Numbered from the stretch's first letter, positions 17,034 to 26,151 are shown. The stretch is 64,000 nucleotides of DNA from an uncultured Opitutaceae bacterium (GCA_951813085.1 OX638348.1:2737627-2801626), one strand, 5' to 3'. Translations and numbers: made by a program. The notes: generated from the letters alone by a model not told the origin.

Positions 17034-20000
17034 ATGAAGAAACTATCAACCAGTCGCCTCTTTGGAGGCCTGATCGCGCTCGCCATAGCGAGCGTTCCTG
17101 TCGCAATAGCGCAGGACGATGAAGACTCAGTCTACGAGCTGACTCCTTTCCAAGTCGACGCGCAAGGGGATACTGGCTACGAGGCCACCTCTACCCTCGC
17201 CGGCACGCGCTTGAACACTCCGCTGAGAGATGTAGCCTCCACCGTAAGCGTGATCACCAAGCAGTTCCTACAAGACACTGGCTCCACGGATCTGCAGGAG
17301 CTCCTCGTTTACACGGCAGGCACTGAGATCGGCGGCGCAGGAGGTAACTTCTCCAATCCCGATGGCACCAACGTAGTATCGGGCGTCCAAGACCCCAATT
17401 TCAGGGAGCCGGTTCGAAACACCCGCGTACGTGGTCTCGCAGCGGCTGACCTTACCCGGAACTACTTCACCACGCTCATCCCCATGGATGGGTACAACAC
17501 AGACCGTGTCGTCATCAATCGCGGGGCCAACGCCACGCTCTTCGGCCTCGGTAGCCCGGCAGGTATCATCAACAACCAAACGATCAGCAACCTGTATGGA
17601 GACTTCAACGAGGTTGGCCTCGAATGGGGCAGCTACGGATCGAAGCGGTATACGCTCGATCTCGAACGCGTCCTTATAGAAGACCAACTATCGCTTCGCG
17701 TCGCTACGTTGATAAAGGACAGAAGGTGGCAGCAACACCCATCTTACGAGAAGGACAAGCGACTTACTGCCGTTCTCGGATACAAGCCTGATGAGTTCAC
17801 TACAGTTAATTTATCATACGAAACTGGATACATAGACGCCAATCGCCCTCGTACGCTCCCTCCGCAAGACTTGGTTAGCGGCTGGTTCGAGCCAGGTCCC
17901 GACGGCTCTGTAAAGCCGACCCACAATCCTTACAATGGCGGCGGCACGAATTACCGGTTTCCTGGCACCTACGTTCCAGACGATCTGTCGACGCCTGACG
18001 TCAACGAGTGGAACCCTGGCACCGCGGTTCCCGGCTACTTCGGTTTCGGAGGCTACACATTCGAGCCCGTGCTCGTCTATCAGACGCCCAACCAAAGAGT
18101 ACCTGGCGGAGCGCTCGGCTTCGACGGCATCGTATACATCCAGCCTGGAGGAAACCGGGGACAGGACTTTTCCAATGGAGCCAGCGCTCAAAGTTTCGCG
18201 ACGATGCGGGGAACCGCTGAGAACTTGGGTTCCGTCACGGAATTCAAGCCAGACTCCCTCGACCAGAACGGCAATTCGAAAGCGGCCACCAGAGGATTCT
18301 ACACGAACGCAGTGGTCCAAGACACATCGCTGTTCGATTTCCGCAACAAGTTGATCGATGGTCCCAACAAGCGCGAGCAAGAGTGGTTCGACGCCATTAA
18401 CTTCGCGGTCAATCGGACTTTCCTGGATGGCGATGCCGGTCTATCTTACCAATACAACAAGGAAGACTACAGGAGCGACTTCGATTCCAAGCTAGGCATC
18501 GGTTCCCGTTTCCAAGGATTGGGTATAGATGTGAACACACATACGCGATCGGGAGCGGTCAATCCGAACTTCGGACGGGTCTGGATTTCCGGTAGCCGCG
18601 GACCGATCAACACGAACGAGCAAGGCCTCGAAAATCACCGAGGAACCGGTTTCTACAAGTTCGATCTGACGGAGCAAGCAGATGGCATTGCCGGCAAGCT
18701 TCTGGGCGAGCACACGATTACGGCTCTCATTGAAGATGCCCGCGACATTTCCCGGAAGATCGCCTACCACCAGCCCCAGCTCGATGCTCGGTTCCAAACT
18801 CAAGGTGACGGCCTCCGTCAAAATGTTCCTGGATTTAGGCAGTCTAACCAGGACAACAACGGTATCGCCCATCTCGTTTACGTTTCCGACAGCCTCGCAG
18901 GGGCTTCGAGCTCAGCGGGCGCCAACGTTTCAAATTGGCAAGCGCCATTCGACGTTCGGGATTCCTACGACATCCAGTATCTCGACTATGAGACAGGGTC
19001 GTATGTAGTCGATTCTTTCCAAGTCGCCGAACGCCAACATCCCGGTTCGCCTGCCCAGAATAACAATACGATTCTGCAAAAGGTGAACATCGAGAGCCAG
19101 GCCATCGTCTTGCAAAGCAAGTTCCTCGACGGCAATGTCGTGGCGAACTGGGGCTATCGTGAAGACGACGTAGAGGTATTCACAAATGACCTCGCTCCTC
19201 GCATTTTCGGCAATCACCGAGATATCAGTCCTGGCGCCTGGAGGCTGCCTACCGCCCCCAGTTTCATGTCTTCTACGGACGCAACCAACTGGGGTCTCGT
19301 AGCCCACCTGCCTGACGAATGGACCGAGAATTTCGGAGGCATGGGACTCAGCTTTCACTATGCCGAATCCGCGAATGGACAGATCGGTAGTGAGCGCATT
19401 GACTTCGATGGGAACAACCTATCGCCAGTAAGTGGAGAAACCACCGAAATTGGATTTACGCTCAGAGTAAATAACTGGCTCACCCTTCGCTACAATGATT
19501 ATGAAACCCTGCAGATCGCAGAAACTTCTGTAGGCTTGACCAACAGTTTCCGTCCGCTGCTTCAGATGTACGGTAATTTCGCGAGCGATGCGTGGAAGCA
19601 AGACATCATAGACTACATCGGCCCAGAAGGTCTCGGGAATGCTCAATTCGGCGACCAGCTTGGTAAAAGCGCAGAATTCCTCGCCTTTGAGCCGTTCAAC
19701 TCAAAACCGGACCTTAGGCAATTGCTCAGCCAAACATTCGACGCGAATGGCGCAGCGCTTTACACAATCCCTGCCGGGTTAGCCTTCACCACGGACCTGC
19801 TGTCTGAGGGTAAGGAAATCGAAGCGGTCGTTAACGTAAACGAGAACTGGCGCCTGATGTTCAATGCATCGCAACAGCAAGTCGCATCCACTAATACAGG
19901 CAGCGATCTCGTCGACTTCATAAACGGCGAGGTGAATCCTGCACTGGCGAATCTAGGGGACTTTCCTGCGGGAACGGGATCCTCCGAGTCGCTCAACAAC

Positions 20001-20462
20001 TGGCTCGGTCGTAACGCGATCACCGCAATCAACTTGGAACTCGCTCAGGATGGAGCGATTCGGACCAACGAGATTCGCGAATGGCGCTTCAACATGGTGA
20101 CCAATTACACCTTCGCTCAGGATTCCAATATGAAAGGTTGGAATGTGGGCGGCGCCATGCGCTGGCAGGACGACGTAGGAATTGGACGACCCCTTATCGT
20201 TAATTCCGATGGCGCGTTCGCCCCTGACTTGGCTAACCCGTTCTTCGGACCGAGCGAAACCACGATCGACGCCTGGGTAGGATTTGAGCGACCCATCACT
20301 GTTGGCGGAACGGACGTCGACTGGCGCGTACAGTTGAATGTCCGCAACCTTCTCGACGAAAAGGATCTCATCCCAGTCCGGGCCGATCCAGATGGCGGTA
20401 TTCCTGTAGTCCGCATACCCGTCGAGCAGACTTGGGAAATTAGCAATACATTCAGATTTTAG
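17034..20462 (+). CDS. TonB-dependent outer-membrane receptor
   Basis: 1142 residues from ATG 17034; a TTG at 16983 in frame is upstream of the signal peptide and less likely. The signal peptide is M-K-K-L-S-T-S-R-L-F-G-G-L-I-A-L-A-I. It is followed by the Opitutae-type start Y-E-L-T-P-F-Q-V-D-A and a plug domain (about residues 50-200) with A-S-T-V-S-V-I-T-K-Q-F-L and G-L-G-S-P-A-G-I-I-N. The long remainder is a beta-barrel ending in Phe (S-N-T-F-R-F), as needed for outer-membrane insertion. The size fits carbohydrate- or large-ligand receptors. It has two candidate operators upstream and a terminator downstream, so it is probably transcribed alone. Ligand unknown. Confidence 0.93.
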   Translation: MKKLSTSRLFGGLIALAIASVPVAIAQDDEDSVYELTPFQVDAQGDTGYEATSTLAGTRLNTPLRDVASTVSVITKQFLQDTGSTDLQELLVYTAGTEIGGAGGNFSNPDGTNVVSGVQDPNFREPVRNTRVRGLAAADLTRNYFTTLIPMDGYNTDRVVINRGANATLFGLGSPAGIINNQTISNLYGDFNEVGLEWGSYGSKRYTLDLERVLIEDQLSLRVATLIKDRRWQQHPSYEKDKRLTAVLGYKPDEFTTVNLSYETGYIDANRPRTLPPQDLVSGWFEPGPDGSVKPTHNPYNGGGTNYRFPGTYVPDDLSTPDVNEWNPGTAVPGYFGFGGYTFEPVLVYQTPNQRVPGGALGFDGIVYIQPGGNRGQDFSNGASAQSFATMRGTAENLGSVTEFKPDSLDQNGNSKAATRGFYTNAVVQDTSLFDFRNKLIDGPNKREQEWFDAINFAVNRTFLDGDAGLSYQYNKEDYRSDFDSKLGIGSRFQGLGIDVNTHTRSGAVNPNFGRVWISGSRGPINTNEQGLENHRGTGFYKFDLTEQADGIAGKLLGEHTITALIEDARDISRKIAYHQPQLDARFQTQGDGLRQNVPGFRQSNQDNNGIAHLVYVSDSLAGASSSAGANVSNWQAPFDVRDSYDIQYLDYETGSYVVDSFQVAERQHPGSPAQNNNTILQKVNIESQAIVLQSKFLDGNVVANWGYREDDVEVFTNDLAPRIFGNHRDISPGAWRLPTAPSFMSSTDATNWGLVAHLPDEWTENFGGMGLSFHYAESANGQIGSERIDFDGNNLSPVSGETTEIGFTLRVNNWLTLRYNDYETLQIAETSVGLTNSFRPLLQMYGNFASDAWKQDIIDYIGPEGLGNAQFGDQLGKSAEFLAFEPFNSKPDLRQLLSQTFDANGAALYTIPAGLAFTTDLLSEGKEIEAVVNVNENWRLMFNASQQQVASTNTGSDLVDFINGEVNPALANLGDFPAGTGSSESLNNWLGRNAITAINLELAQDGAIRTNEIREWRFNMVTNYTFAQDSNMKGWNVGGAMRWQDDVGIGRPLIVNSDGAFAPDLANPFFGPSETTIDAWVGFERPITVGGTDVDWRVQLNVRNLLDEKDLIPVRADPDGGIPVVRIPVEQTWEISNTFRF

Positions 20463-20487
20463 TGACGTTATAGTCTGATCACTCAAG

Positions 20488-20520
20488 CCGGGATTTCGCG
20501 AATGCGAGATCCCGGTTTTT
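20488..20520 (+). terminator. Rho-independent terminator of the TonB-receptor gene
   Basis: Twenty-five bases after the receptor stop, CCGGGAT-T-TCGC and GCGA-G-ATCCCGG form a long, almost perfect stem around a GAAT loop, followed directly by five T. This is a standard intrinsic terminator on the plus strand. Confidence 0.85.
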
Positions 20521-20541
20521 CCCATCTAAATAGGTCACCGC

Positions 20542-20581
20542 TCCTAGAAAGTCGCTAGGATGCCTTCGACTATGCGAAGGC
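20542..20581. other. Two short consecutive hairpins
   Basis: TCCTAG/CTAGGA (20542-20560) and GCCTTCG/CGAAGGC (20562-20581) are two adjacent perfect stem-loops between the receptor terminator and the DapA-family gene. They may belong to the leader of the next gene or be a small repeat; no T-tract follows and no known riboswitch is recognised. Confidence 0.35.
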
Positions 20582-20646
20582 AATTAAGGATGGCTTTTTC
20601 GGAGCCAATAGAGGACGATCTCGATCTAAATTGAACCACTACGAAA

Positions 20647-21588
20647 ATGGGCAGTGAATCCAAAGAGAGCGTCTCCGTATCCAAATCTCAATGCAAACGA
20701 TTCAGCGGAATCGTGACGCCATTGGTCACCCCCGCTACCGACAATGGGCAGGTGGATATCGATGGAACGATTCGACTCATGGAGACCATAGTCACCGCCG
20801 ATACGCACCCTTTTCTATTCGGGACGTCAGGCGAAGCTTCGTCCATATCCAAGGAAGAGAAAATTTGGACCGCATCGCATGTTCTCCCACAATTCATTGA
20901 AGGAGCAACGGTCTACATGGGCATCTCCAGCAATTGCTTCGAGGAGTCCATTGCCCTAGCGAAGGCGTTCGCTGATCTAGGGGCTCATGTTGCCGTATCC
21001 ACGCTGCCCAGTTATCTATCCCTCAATCCGGACCAGATGCGCAATTATTTCGAGCTGCTGGCAGATGCAATCCCGCTTCCCCTTATCATCTACAACATTC
21101 CCGTCACCACACACATGTCCGTCCCCCTGGAGACAGTTGAGATGCTCAGCCAACATCCCAATATCGTGGGATTGAAAGACTCCGAACGCGACCTAGACCG
21201 ACTCAAGTCTGCATCCACCCAGTATAAGGACCGAAACGATTTCTCTCATCTCACAGGATGGGCGCCCCAATCCGTCAACGCCTTGCAATGGGGATCGGAC
21301 GGACTCGTTCCCGTCACCGCAAACCGGGTACCCCAACGCTATGCCGAGCTATACAACGCGGTTGGAAGAAGGGACACTGAATCTGCAATTCGCCTACAGA
21401 ATGAAACCAACGAAGTCTCGAAGCTATTTCAGGAGAACCGATCGCTCGGTGAATCCCTAGCCGCAATGAAAGCGCTCCTAAGTATATCCGGTATTTGTGG
21501 AACCGCGATGTTTCCGCCTCTGACATCCGTCACGGAAGAAGAACTTGAGGACCTTAAGTCTAGGTGGACGGAATTTAACGCGTCCTAG
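20647..21588 (+). CDS. DapA/N-acetylneuraminate-lyase family aldolase
   Basis: 313 residues. The class I aldolase marks are present: G-I-V-T-P-L-V-T-P at the N-terminus, G-T-S-G-E (in place of GTTGE) near residue 58, the tyrosine motif Y-N-I-P near 150 and the Schiff-base lysine in G-L-K-D-S near 178. The family cleaves or forms 2-keto acids with pyruvate (dihydrodipicolinate synthase, sialate lyase, KDG aldolase and others). Its place between a TonB receptor and sulfite dehydrogenase genes argues for a catabolic lyase, perhaps of a keto-deoxy sugar acid, rather than lysine synthesis. Substrate not determinable here. Confidence 0.85.
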   Translation: MGSESKESVSVSKSQCKRFSGIVTPLVTPATDNGQVDIDGTIRLMETIVTADTHPFLFGTSGEASSISKEEKIWTASHVLPQFIEGATVYMGISSNCFEESIALAKAFADLGAHVAVSTLPSYLSLNPDQMRNYFELLADAIPLPLIIYNIPVTTHMSVPLETVEMLSQHPNIVGLKDSERDLDRLKSASTQYKDRNDFSHLTGWAPQSVNALQWGSDGLVPVTANRVPQRYAELYNAVGRRDTESAIRLQNETNEVSKLFQENRSLGESLAAMKALLSISGICGTAMFPPLTSVTEEELEDLKSRWTEFNAS

Positions 21589-21636
21589 ACCAGGTTTTCG
21601 ACAGGGTTTCTCCGTTTGCTCATTCTAACGAAGATT

Positions 21637-21722
21637 GTTAACAGGGATCCCTATTTCTCATCAAGTAGCCCTTGCAAGGGCATCACGCAAGCGAGGCGCG
21701 AGCGCCTTGTCCCGACGTATCC
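21637..21722 (+). repeat. Partial copy of a hairpin-rich dispersed element
   Basis: This stretch starts with GTTAACAGGGAT and contains from 21656 a roughly 66-bp segment that matches 36033-36098 with few differences. It holds the perfect palindrome GCCCTTGCAAGGGC and the stem AGGCGC-GA-GCGCCT. It sits between two convergent genes. Unlike the copy at 35984-36155 it has no right-hand terminal repeat before the sorB-like gene begins. Confidence 0.7.
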
Positions 21723-21732
21723 AATACGCATC

Positions 21733-22089
21733 CTAGTCCAGCAAGGGACGACGGATCTTCGGATTGTGGTGCTCGTCGCTCAAACCGTAGTTCTTCTCCA
21801 GGTAATCGAGAATCTTCGGTTCCATCTCACCTAAGGGCCACAGGCCATTCTTCTCTTGCATCAAGCGGATAACTTTCTCCCAGTTTTTCCGATCGAGACG
21901 AATCTGCGTAAATCCTTTCGTGGAATGGCAAACCACGCAATTGGCCCTCACCAATTCCCAGTTCTCGTCAATGACCATGCCTGACAATGGGTCGCGTTTC
22001 AACGCCTCCGACTCCTGAGCGTCAATGATTGCCACACTCGGACCGAACGCGATCAGGCCTATCGTCAAAATAAGTTTCAGCGCCCTCAT
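21733..22089 (-). CDS. sorB: Exported mono-heme cytochrome c, SorB-like subunit
   Basis: 118 residues from ATG 22089, which lies 1 nt after the stop of the upstream molybdoenzyme gene; an in-frame TTG at 22110 would overlap that gene and is less likely. A signal peptide (M-R-A-L-K-L-I-L-T-I-G-L-I-A-F) precedes the single heme motif C-V-V-C-H-S. A methionine after L-G-E may be the axial ligand. Size, single heme and pairing with a sulfite-oxidase-family gene match the cytochrome subunit of periplasmic sulfite dehydrogenase (SorAB), passing electrons from sulfite to the respiratory chain. Confidence 0.8.
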   Translation of the reverse strand: MRALKLILTIGLIAFGPSVAIIDAQESEALKRDPLSGMVIDENWELVRANCVVCHSTKGFTQIRLDRKNWEKVIRLMQEKNGLWPLGEMEPKILDYLEKNYGLSDEHHNPKIRRPLLD

Positions 22090-22090
22090 G

Positions 22091-23335
22091 CTAAACCACG
22101 TACACCGCAATTCGGTGGCAAGAGTTGTTCAAGTACCCTTTCGGATTCCATCCCGGAATGAGCATTGGCTGGGAGGTACCCTCAGAGTCGACCGCACGCG
22201 CCCATACCTCGTAGTAGCCCTTTTCAGGGAACGAAATTGCGGCATCCCATTGCTGCCAAGCGAGCCGGTTCACAGGTTTCTTCAAGTCCGCCTCCACCCA
22301 AGTTTGGCCAAAATCATTGGATACCGACACGCTGATGACTTCCAGGTCGCCCGCCCACGCATGGCCATTTAGCTTTAACGTATCGTTCAGTCCGACTTCG
22401 ACGCCGCTTTTTGGATACGTCACCAGAGACTTCACCGGCATCGACTCGATAATCTTCATATCCTCATCAGGAACCGTAGCGCCCGCTTTTACCGGGTACT
22501 TGGGAACCCGATACGAACTTCCTGTCATCTTGGTGCCATCATGAACGCGATCGCGAATATCGATTTGCTTGATCCATTTGCCTGAAGTCGAACCTGGCCA
22601 TCCGCCACAAACGAGGCGCAATGGGTAGCCGTGATGCGACGGTAGCGGTTCGCCGTTCATTCCCCAAGCAATCATTGATTCCGGCTCCAGAGCTTTCCCT
22701 ATCGGCACGCCACGAGAAATCGCGTCTTTACTTGGATCCCTGCTCAAGTGCTGGTCGGCGGAATGATAGGCGATATAGACCGCATTCTCCTTAATTCCGC
22801 AATCCTCTAGAACGTCCTTAAGCCGTATTCCATTCCAAATCGGGCAACCAACCGCTCCAGTCGTCCATTGATTTCCGCTCGCAGGCGGATAGAACTCAGC
22901 GCGACCATTCCCTCCGCATTCCAGCGTAAGCGCCAGGTTGATATTCTCGAATTTCGACTTCAGTTCATCGATCGAGTACGTTTTCGAATTCACTACCGAT
23001 TCACCGCCAATGACCAACCTCCACGAGTCGATATCGACTGTTTCCGGTGGGAGGCCGTTATTTCTAACGAACAAGCGACTCGCCGACGTGATCGGATCAT
23101 TCAATAAGTGAGGCAAGGTCTCTGCATTGACGGGCCGGTCATTCAGTATGGTCAATCCCGGCTTGCCCGGAATGCTAAAGGGTTCGTTCATTTGACCTAG
23201 CGCTACCGGCATAAATCCATTCGGCGCCAAATGTCCAAACACGATGTTCGCTCCAATCGCCGTGCTCAGCGCCTTTATAAAGGAACGTCTCGCCAAGGGG
23301 CCCGATTCGAACTTTGTAGATTCTTCAGCGATCAT
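22091..23335 (-). CDS. sorA: Periplasmic sulfite dehydrogenase, molybdenum subunit (SorA-like)
   Basis: 414 residues. A Tat signal (A-R-R-S-F-I-K) starts near residue 16, as expected for export of a folded molybdenum protein. The cofactor cysteine is in T-L-E-C-G-G-N-G-R near residue 138. Further sulfite-oxidase marks are A-V-G-C-P-I-W-N-G-I-R-L-K-D-V-L, N-G-E-P-L-P-S-H-H-G-Y-P-L-R-L and W-P-G-S-T-S-G-K-W-I-K. The C-terminal part is the Mo-co dimerisation domain. The reaction is sulfite to sulfate with cytochrome c as acceptor. Together with the YeiH-type exporter nearby it suggests that sulfite is released by catabolism of a sulfonate. Confidence 0.88.
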   Translation of the reverse strand: MIAEESTKFESGPLARRSFIKALSTAIGANIVFGHLAPNGFMPVALGQMNEPFSIPGKPGLTILNDRPVNAETLPHLLNDPITSASRLFVRNNGLPPETVDIDSWRLVIGGESVVNSKTYSIDELKSKFENINLALTLECGGNGRAEFYPPASGNQWTTGAVGCPIWNGIRLKDVLEDCGIKENAVYIAYHSADQHLSRDPSKDAISRGVPIGKALEPESMIAWGMNGEPLPSHHGYPLRLVCGGWPGSTSGKWIKQIDIRDRVHDGTKMTGSSYRVPKYPVKAGATVPDEDMKIIESMPVKSLVTYPKSGVEVGLNDTLKLNGHAWAGDLEVISVSVSNDFGQTWVEADLKKPVNRLAWQQWDAAISFPEKGYYEVWARAVDSEGTSQPMLIPGWNPKGYLNNSCHRIAVYVV

Positions 23336-23436
23336 AACTCGACTCCAGTGATTAAGGTTCTTCTCATCTCGTATTCATCGCCTAATGACGATCGTATATT
23401 TTAAATTGAATCTTGTTTCTTTGCCTCAAGCGCCCG

Positions 23437-24606
23437 CTATCTCGCAGCATTGGCTAGATCAGGTTCGCGCGTTCGAATGCTCTTAACTGAATAGAGTTCC
23501 TGAAAGCATCGCTGCGTAGCTCCTACCGCCGCCGCAAAAGAACCCACCTGCGAGTGAAGCAAGGGAACTTGGTCCGCGATATCCGGAAGGATAAAGCGTT
23601 GAAAGGTCTTCTCAACGTAGGGCCAAATCAACCCTTCCGGTTCCAGGAGCTTACCGACCAGTACAATCGCCTCCGGATCGAGAAGGGCCGCCAAGGAGGC
23701 TGCCTGAGCGCCTAGAAGCTCGCCGGCTACCTGCGCCTCTTTCTTGGAAATCGTCATTTCTTTGTCCTCGATATCCACATTCAGCGCCTTTTCCGATACG
23801 ACCTCCTGAAAGGTTTTCCACTGCGATGCCGATTTGCTGCTTGGCACTGGCGAGTAGCCCGCTTCGCCCGAAAAACCATGGCTGCCGTCAAGCAAGCGTC
23901 CATTGAGAATGATCGCAGAGCCAAATCCACTACGAACCGCTAGACATATGAAGTCCGTCATATTCTTGGCAGCCCCAGCCGTCCACTCCGTCAAAGCGTA
24001 ACAACGAATGTTGTTGTCGACTACGCATGGAAGCCCGGTTCGCTCTTCGACTAATTCCCCCAAAGGAATGTCGCGAGCCGCCTCGACAAAATCGTAGTGA
24101 ACCAACGTTCCCGTTTTCTGATTGATAATTCCTGGCGCCGCAACGCCCACCCCCAAGATCTCAGACCCAACGCCACGAGCCGCATCCATTCCAACATCTA
24201 CAAATCCAAGGAGACGTTCGATCAGCTCTTCGCGATCGTTCATCGGCTTCAGTTCTTCATGCTGCTGAAACAAAGTCTGACCCGAAAAGCCGACCACAAC
24301 CACGCGCATGCGTTTCGCCTCGAAATCCAATCCAACAAAGCAGCCATGATCCGGATTTGGGCTTAACGGAACCGGTCGCCGTCCTCTTCGCTCTGTCCCG
24401 CTCAAGCTTTCCAATATCAACCCATCATCGATCATCTCCTGAACCACTTCGCAAAGCCGCGACTTGCTCATCTTGAGATCCCTGCCCAATTCCAGCCTGC
24501 CAATCGATCCGTTGCGGTAGATGTGCTGCAAAATCAGGTTTTTCCTCATCTCCATTTTGCCAGAGACGGTGTCAGATTGTAGTACCAATGCGCTTTCACT
24601 TGCCAC
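23437..24606 (-). CDS. ROK-family transcriptional regulator
   Basis: 389 residues. A winged helix-turn-helix at about residues 20-72 (I-G-R-L-E-L-G-R-D-L-K-M-S-K-S-R-L) is followed by a ROK sugar-kinase-like domain with V-G-L-D-F near residue 92 and V-A-A-P-G-I-I-N further on. The usual ROK zinc site (CxCGxxGCxE) is not present; the segment after G-E-A-G-Y has no cysteines. It is divergent from the isomerase operon, and a perfect palindrome lies between them at 24650-24667. It most likely controls that operon, itself and sorAB (100 bp downstream, same strand), responding to a sugar-like ligand. Confidence 0.85.
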   Translation of the reverse strand: MASESALVLQSDTVSGKMEMRKNLILQHIYRNGSIGRLELGRDLKMSKSRLCEVVQEMIDDGLILESLSGTERRGRRPVPLSPNPDHGCFVGLDFEAKRMRVVVVGFSGQTLFQQHEELKPMNDREELIERLLGFVDVGMDAARGVGSEILGVGVAAPGIINQKTGTLVHYDFVEAARDIPLGELVEERTGLPCVVDNNIRCYALTEWTAGAAKNMTDFICLAVRSGFGSAIILNGRLLDGSHGFSGEAGYSPVPSSKSASQWKTFQEVVSEKALNVDIEDKEMTISKKEAQVAGELLGAQAASLAALLDPEAIVLVGKLLEPEGLIWPYVEKTFQRFILPDIADQVPLLHSQVGSFAAAVGATQRCFQELYSVKSIRTREPDLANAAR

Positions 24607-24649
24607 AAACGAAAGTAGACCATAAGAAACAGGTCCGGGTCAATGATTA

Positions 24650-24684
24650 ATATCCATAAATGGATATATACTCCTTGACTCTAT
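24650..24684. promoter_or_regulatory. ROK-type operator in the divergent regulator/isomerase intergenic region
   Basis: ATATCC-ATAAAT-GGATAT (24650-24667) is a perfect 6+6 palindrome, with TTGACT at 24675-24680. It lies 44 bp before the ROK start and about 120 bp before the isomerase start, where an autoregulated divergent operator is expected. Matching palindromes at 2274 and 16825 define a possible three-site regulon. Confidence 0.6.
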
Positions 24685-24786
24685 AAGCCCAAGGGCGACA
24701 TGCTCGATCCCTTCGTCTGCAATGTATCCCCGCTGAATTTGACGCGCTTCCAACGTCAATAAGCGGGTGGTCAATTTGAATAGCGC

Positions 24787-26151
24787 ATGTGTCCATCTAG
24801 CTCGAACAATACGATTAAACTGGGTCTCCTTTTTCTGGGTCGGAAACGACCGGGTTTCGACATGGATTGGGGAGCCGGGATCGAGGTCGCCGTTCGCGAA
24901 GCCGTTACCCAATCGTCTTTCGACGTATTCGAGCCTTCCAAGAAGGCAGTGGACGACGCATCGCTTAGGGAAGTCATGGCAGAATGCGGGAATGCAGGGG
25001 TCGATGCGATCGTTCTGCTGCAAACCACCATGGCAGACGGGCGAATGGCGCCTACCTTGGCTCAAATCTGGCCGCACCCCCCCATCTTTTGGGCGTCTCC
25101 GGAAAATCCTGTCGGCGATATGATCAGCTCCTGCTCGCTCGTTGGGGCTCACCTTTGGGCATCGTCGTTTAGGCAGATGGGACGCTCGTCTGACGTCGTC
25201 TACGGGGATCCCAATGATGCAGCGACACTTGCAAAACTGGATACATCGATTCGCTCCGCCGCCATCGTTCGAAAACTGCGTAGCGCGCGTGTCGGGGTCA
25301 TCGGCGGCCAGGCCCCTGGATTCGCCAATATGGCCACCGACCCATTTGCAATGCGCCGGTTGATCGGCCCTCAATTGCAGACATATAGCCTAATTGAATT
25401 CGAGAGCGTCGTGAAGGAACTGAGCGAAGACGCCGTTGCGGCCGATGTGGAGCAAGTCAAGAAGCTAGGTTTCGAATACAAGGACGCCAGCGAGGCGGAC
25501 CTTCCCATGGCATCGAGACTGTACTTGGCAATGCGTCACTTCTTCGAATCGGAAAATCTGGACGCGCTTAGCGTACGCTGCTGGCCAGAGATGCCAAATG
25601 TATTTGGCCAATGGCCCTATCTGGGCATGGCGCGACTGGCGGACGAAGGTCTAGCCATCACATGCGAAGGCGACGCAGACGGCGCTATCGGATCCCTAAT
25701 TGGCGAAATGTTTGGGATGGGACGCTGCTACCTCTCCGATTGGCTCGAGCACGACGAGGAATCGATCACCCTCTGGCACGTTGGAGCCATGCCTCCTTCC
25801 TTGAGCCCTCCCACCGGAGAGCCCGGATCTCCTAAGCTTGCCAAGCACTTCAACATCAAGAAGCCGGTCGTTCTGGAAAGCGAATTGAAAGCGGGTATGC
25901 CGCTCACCCTTTTCCGGCTTTGGCGATGCGACGGAGAATACCGTCTCACTGCCTGCGATGCGGAAAGCGAAACGCCTCGCGCTCTCATGTGCAGCAACGG
26001 GAAAGCGCGTCTATTGAATCGCAAGCCGAACGAATGGTTCGAGGACATGTACCGGCAAGGTATGCCGCATCACCTCAACGTCTTTCCAGGCAATCATACG
26101 GCGAAATTGAAACGCTTTGCGGCTCTGGCCGGAATCGAGTGGTTCGACTAG
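24787..26151 (+). CDS. L-fucose/L-arabinose isomerase-fold protein
   Basis: 454 residues. The N-terminal half has alternating beta-alpha units (L-G-L-L-F-L-G-R; D-A-I-V-L-L-Q-T-T). The C-terminal half carries the fucose-isomerase-like signature: C-W-P-E-M near residue 265, A-I-T-C-E-G-D near 297 and W-H-V-G-A-M-P near 330, with Glu, Asp and His as likely metal ligands. The superfamily interconverts aldoses and ketoses, but many divergent members of about 450 residues have no assigned substrate. It is first in a four-gene operon with a PLP enzyme, a hydroxyacid dehydrogenase and a sulfate-exporter homologue, so its substrate may be a sulfonated sugar or acid. Confidence 0.75.
   Translation: MCPSSSNNTIKLGLLFLGRKRPGFDMDWGAGIEVAVREAVTQSSFDVFEPSKKAVDDASLREVMAECGNAGVDAIVLLQTTMADGRMAPTLAQIWPHPPIFWASPENPVGDMISSCSLVGAHLWASSFRQMGRSSDVVYGDPNDAATLAKLDTSIRSAAIVRKLRSARVGVIGGQAPGFANMATDPFAMRRLIGPQLQTYSLIEFESVVKELSEDAVAADVEQVKKLGFEYKDASEADLPMASRLYLAMRHFFESENLDALSVRCWPEMPNVFGQWPYLGMARLADEGLAITCEGDADGAIGSLIGEMFGMGRCYLSDWLEHDEESITLWHVGAMPPSLSPPTGEPGSPKLAKHFNIKKPVVLESELKAGMPLTLFRLWRCDGEYRLTACDAESETPRALMCSNGKARLLNRKPNEWFEDMYRQGMPHHLNVFPGNHTAKLKRFAALAGIEWFD

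Noticed and set aside
24640..25374. A 244-codon minus-strand frame covering the ROK operator and the isomerase gene start
   Set aside because: It overlaps a well-supported isomerase gene and has an Arg/His/Cys-rich composition typical of an antisense frame.
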